Program-made: the position numbers and the translations under genes
Notes under the pieces: generated by a model
The model's database searches: none
What the model was told of the DNA's origin: nothing
The model's input: the letters and a program-made list of their open reading frames with translations, nothing else
NCBI RefSeq assembly: GCF_022758145.1
Contig: NZ_JAJVDH010000005.1
Location: 1-64,000, forward strand
Reading direction: 5' to 3'
Length of the DNA stretch: 64,000 nt
DNA from: Pontibacter vulgaris
Lineage (GTDB): Bacteria; Bacteroidota; Bacteroidia; Cytophagales; Hymenobacteraceae
In this document: in pieces, positions 61,236-64,000 of the stretch
Layout of the letters: each line of letters begins with the position of its first letter
Numbering within the stretch: position 1 is the first letter of the stretch

Positions 61236-61278
61236 TGCCTCAGGCTGCTAAAGTATAGCCTGAGGTTTACTTTTTAAA

Positions 61279-62706
61279 ATGGATAAAATACAACTACCAG
61301 AGCATCCGATCTTCGAAATAGTGGCTGCTGCAGCTGCTGAGTTAAATATTGAAGCTTATGTGATAGGCGGTTTCGTGCGTGACCTGGTGCTCAAAAGGCC
61401 ATCCAAAGATATAGATGTAGTTTGCGTAGGCGACGGGATTAACCTGGCTGAGCTGGTTTCTAAAAAGCTGCCGCATAAACCTAAAGTCTCGGTTTTCAAG
61501 AACTTTGGTACGGCTATGCTGCATGATGGCGACTGGGAAGTAGAGTTTGTAGGAGCCCGAAAAGAATCGTACCGCGAGCATACCCGAAAGCCGGAAGTAG
61601 AAACCGGCACGCTGGAAGACGACCTCAAGCGCCGCGATTTTACCATTAATGCCTTAGGTATTAGTCTGAACAGGCAAGACTATGGCCAGCTGATAGATCG
61701 TTTTGATGGCATGAAAGACATTAAGCGCAAGATCATCAGGACGCCGCTGGAGCCGGGCATTACTTTTTCTGACGATCCATTGCGTATGATGCGCGCCATC
61801 CGGTTTGCCAGCCAGCTAAAATTCGATATCGCCCCGGATACTTTTGATGCTATTATAGATAATAAAGAGCGTATTAAGATAGTATCGCAGGAGCGGATTA
61901 CGGATGAGCTAAACAAGATCATACTTTCGCCGGTGCCCAGCTACGGTTTTAAATTGCTGTTTGCGTCCGGTTTGCTGCACATTATCTTTCCTAAAATGGT
62001 AGAGCTGCAAGGCGTTGAAACTATAAAAGGCAATTCACACAAAGATAATTTTTACCATACGTTGCAGGTGCTCGATAATGTAGCAGAAGTTTCTGATGAT
62101 CTTTGGCTTCGTTGGTCGGCTATACTTCACGACATTGCCAAACCCGATACCAAGCGCTATTCTGATAAAGTGGGCTGGACGTTTCATGGGCACGAGGAGC
62201 GCGGCGCCCGCATGACGCCAAAAATATTTAAAGACCTGAAGCTGCCCCTGAATGAGCACATGAAGTTTGTTCAGAAACTGATTCGCCTGCACCTTCGCCC
62301 AATTGCCCTGGTAAAGGAAACTGTTACCGACTCAGCTATCCGCAGGTTGTTGTTTGAAGCCGGTGATGATATTGATGCCTTGATGAAACTGTGCCGTGCT
62401 GATATCACGTCTAAAAATGATAACAAAGTAAAGCGCTACCTTCAGAATTTCGATAAAGTTGAGAAACGCCTTATAGAAGTAGAAGAAAGTGACAAGCTGC
62501 GCAACTTCCAGCCTGTTATTACCGGTGAGATCATTATGGAATCTTTTGACCTGAAGCCATCCAAAACAGTTGGCGACCTGAAGGAAATACTTACCGAAGC
62601 CATACTTGAAGGAAAAGTTAAAAACGAATTTGAGGAAGCTTATGCATATTTATTGAAAGTAGGAGAAGCAAAAGGATTACCTGTTATCAACAATAAACTA
62701 CAATAA
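61279..62706 (+). CDS. cca: CCA tRNA nucleotidyltransferase with HD domain
   Basis: The 475-residue enzyme is a class II nucleotidyltransferase: GGFVRDLVLKRPSKDIDVV contains the GG-RD and DxD catalytic motifs near residues 31-50, and RRDFTINALGI and RMMRAIRFASQL are the following conserved segments. It adds or repairs the CCA end of tRNAs. The C-terminal half carries an HD phosphohydrolase domain (LHDIAKPDTK, FHGHEERGA), as in E. coli Cca. A poly(A) polymerase role cannot be excluded. Confidence 0.94.
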   Translation: MDKIQLPEHPIFEIVAAAAAELNIEAYVIGGFVRDLVLKRPSKDIDVVCVGDGINLAELVSKKLPHKPKVSVFKNFGTAMLHDGDWEVEFVGARKESYREHTRKPEVETGTLEDDLKRRDFTINALGISLNRQDYGQLIDRFDGMKDIKRKIIRTPLEPGITFSDDPLRMMRAIRFASQLKFDIAPDTFDAIIDNKERIKIVSQERITDELNKIILSPVPSYGFKLLFASGLLHIIFPKMVELQGVETIKGNSHKDNFYHTLQVLDNVAEVSDDLWLRWSAILHDIAKPDTKRYSDKVGWTFHGHEERGARMTPKIFKDLKLPLNEHMKFVQKLIRLHLRPIALVKETVTDSAIRRLLFEAGDDIDALMKLCRADITSKNDNKVKRYLQNFDKVEKRLIEVEESDKLRNFQPVITGEIIMESFDLKPSKTVGDLKEILTEAILEGKVKNEFEEAYAYLLKVGEAKGLPVINNKLQ

Positions 62707-62729
62707 CTTCATACTATAGCTACAAGTAT

Positions 62730-62771
62730 AAAAAAGCCGGGTTCCTCTACAAAAGGGAACCCGGCTTTTTT
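62730..62771 (+). terminator. Terminator of cca
   Basis: A 16-bp perfect stem with six A and six T at its base (62730-62745 with 62756-62771). Confidence 0.92.
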
Positions 62772-62976
62772 ATCAAACAGCTAAATAAATAAGGGTATGT
62801 TAATAACGTAGGTGTAGCTTAGGTATTGTTATTTTTGAATAAATATTTGCACAGTATTTAAAGATGTAAGCACAAGCATCAGGTTAAATATTCTGTTAAT
62901 TAACAAGTTTTGCCCTGTCATATCAACTAGTCTTGGGTTAAAGTATAGTTTTATGTTGTACTAGTGGCAGATTTAG

Positions 62977-63019
62977 AACCGGGCTGATGTAACGGATGAT
63001 TTTTCAGCCCGGTTTTTAA
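62977..63019. terminator. Second hairpin in the convergent gap
   Basis: AACCGGGCTGA (62977-62987) pairs with TCAGCCCGGTT (63004-63014), with T-run continuing on the plus strand. It may end the leftward DUF2807 gene or a small rightward RNA from 62780-62976. Confidence 0.7.
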
Positions 63020-63037
63020 AGAAGTATAATTCTGTCA

Positions 63038-64000
63038 TTAACGGCGGGTAACTTTGCTCGGTCCCGAAGCATCAATGTCAGTGTTTTTAGGGTTGCCGCC
63101 ATAAGTTATTTGGCTCGTTCCGGATGCCTCTGCCCGAAGTGTTTGCGTTGCATATACTTCAGCAATACTTACACCGGTGGCATCAATATCTACAGAATTA
63201 GCCTGCAGGCCATCAGCATCTAAATGGCAGGCACCTGCTATATCCATCTCTACATGGCTGGCGCGGCCTGTAAATTTACTGGCAGATGCTCCCGCAATAT
63301 CAATTTTCAGATCACGAACGTTTACCTGAGCCGTAGCTTTTGTAGCTCCGGACAGACTAATGCCAAGATTATCGGTTGATATGTTGCCGATGTCCGCTTT
63401 TATAGCGCCACCCAGGTCAATGTCTTCAATATTAGGGGCCGTTATCTGGATCAGTACAGGTGTTTTATCTTCAAAGAGATTGAAGTTTCTTCTTGTTGAT
63501 TCTATCACGAGTTCCTGGCCGTTCTGGTCTATATCCAGGCGACGGATCTCATCTCTATCACCGCGAACACGCACACTATAATTCCCCTGTCTGATCTGGA
63601 CATGATAAGGACCGGCAATGCTGATGCGTCTGAAATCTTTCAGGTTGAATGTTTGTGAATAAGTACCATAGGCATCCATGTCCATCAATACACTTTCGCC
63701 ATCTCTGATGCCTTCCACATCTACATTCACATCACCGTTGTTGTTGAGGTTATACGCTTCATCTTCCTCGTTATCCAGGGTATCAGCAGCGCAGGTTAAA
63801 CATTCTAGCATATCGCCTTTTACCTGCCAGGTGTTACGCACTATTTTAGCTGTACTATAATCACGGTCGAAGGTGGCGCTAGGCAGCATGTAAGTGAATT
63901 CTTCGGTAAGGCGCAGCGGCTTGTTCTTAGGCAGGTATAACTGAATCTCCAGATCCTGATCACGGAACGCAGCTCCTTTCTTAAATTCATAGCTATTATC
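63038..64000 (-). CDS. DUF2807-domain protein, 5' part outside the window
   Basis: The frame is open from the window edge to TAA at 63038, giving 320 visible residues. The C-terminal 200 residues are a DUF2807 (putative auto-transporter adhesin/head GIN) beta-helix: FRRISIAGPYHVQIRQG, then alternating ID-ISLSGATKA-type rungs, ending ASGTSQITYGGNP and DASGPSKVTRR. The part before it (DLEIQLYLPKNKPLRLTEEF) resembles the linker found in PspC-domain fusions of Cytophagales, so the missing N-terminus may hold a PspC domain and membrane helices. An internal Met at 63889 is not the likely start. Confidence 0.8.
   Translation of the reverse strand, partial: DNSYEFKKGAAFRDQDLEIQLYLPKNKPLRLTEEFTYMLPSATFDRDYSTAKIVRNTWQVKGDMLECLTCAADTLDNEEDEAYNLNNNGDVNVDVEGIRDGESVLMDMDAYGTYSQTFNLKDFRRISIAGPYHVQIRQGNYSVRVRGDRDEIRRLDIDQNGQELVIESTRRNFNLFEDKTPVLIQITAPNIEDIDLGGAIKADIGNISTDNLGISLSGATKATAQVNVRDLKIDIAGASASKFTGRASHVEMDIAGACHLDADGLQANSVDIDATGVSIAEVYATQTLRAEASGTSQITYGGNPKNTDIDASGPSKVTRR

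Overview
The window looks like a chromosomal stretch of a Bacteroidota bacterium, most likely order Cytophagales and close to Pontibacter/Hymenobacteraceae. Evidence for this: a type IX secretion C-terminal domain, BatA and DUF4199 proteins, -7 promoter boxes of the TAnnTTTG type rather than sigma70 boxes, few Shine-Dalgarno sequences, several TTG/GTG starts, and strong bidirectional hairpin terminators. The genus is an inference. Almost everything is housekeeping. I see no prophage, insertion sequence with transposase, CRISPR array or tRNA; the only rRNA is the 3' tail of a 5S gene at the left edge.

Layout. 1-90: 5S tail and terminator. 0.46-7.9 kb: BatA-type protein, a dihydroorotase homologue lacking its metal and catalytic residues, two DUF4199 membrane proteins, two glycosyltransferases, an NmrA-like protein. 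8-16.5 kb: lipoprotein, purB, an AsmA-like/GT51 fusion, an SBF-like transporter, DUF3817 protein, bifunctional DAHP synthase-chorismate mutase (with a candidate attenuator), TerC. 16.6-22 kb: polyprenol-mannose synthase, protoporphyrinogen oxidase, HAD phosphatase, a degenerate GH2 protein, VOC protein, small lipoprotein. 22.1-26.4 kb: arginine block (speA, arginase-family gene, argS). 26.4-33.8 kb: lipoprotein peroxidase, menA, pncA, DEAD-box helicase, yebC, CoA-transferase, an unknown. 33.9-35 kb: phhA behind a tyrosine-codon-rich leader peptide and alternative hairpins. 35-41.6 kb: phosphatase-like and CotH-like secreted proteins, ABC-F ATPase, SPW and RDD membrane proteins, murI. 41.6-42.2 kb: a cluster of dispersed palindromic repeats. 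42.3-53.7 kb: YgiB/YgiC-like pair, a methionine aminopeptidase, and nuoH-nuoN with an unrelated membrane gene inserted between nuoI and nuoJ. 53.7-64 kb: purF, a T9SS cargo protein, iscA-unknown-iscU-iscS, methylmalonyl-CoA epimerase, tsaC, cca, and a partial DUF2807 protein.

Main points for a second look. (1) phhA, which converts Phe to Tyr, is preceded by an unannotated 57-codon ORF with nine Tyr codons, a terminator hairpin and a competing antiterminator pairing: this reads as a tyrosine-sensing attenuator. (2) The DAHP synthase-chorismate mutase gene has a similarly built leader with a 22-residue peptide and mutually exclusive 9-bp and 8-bp stems. (3) The heptamer TATACTT/AAGTATA is scattered through genes and spacers on both strands at roughly twenty times chance frequency in the segment I counted, is placed in frame as Ile-Leu (ATA CTT) or Ser-Ile (AGT ATA), enters terminator stems and forms a local 14-bp tandem repeat; this resembles HIP1-type iterated motifs. 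(4) Two enzyme homologues, dihydroorotase and GH2, have lost catalytic residues yet remain intact reading frames.
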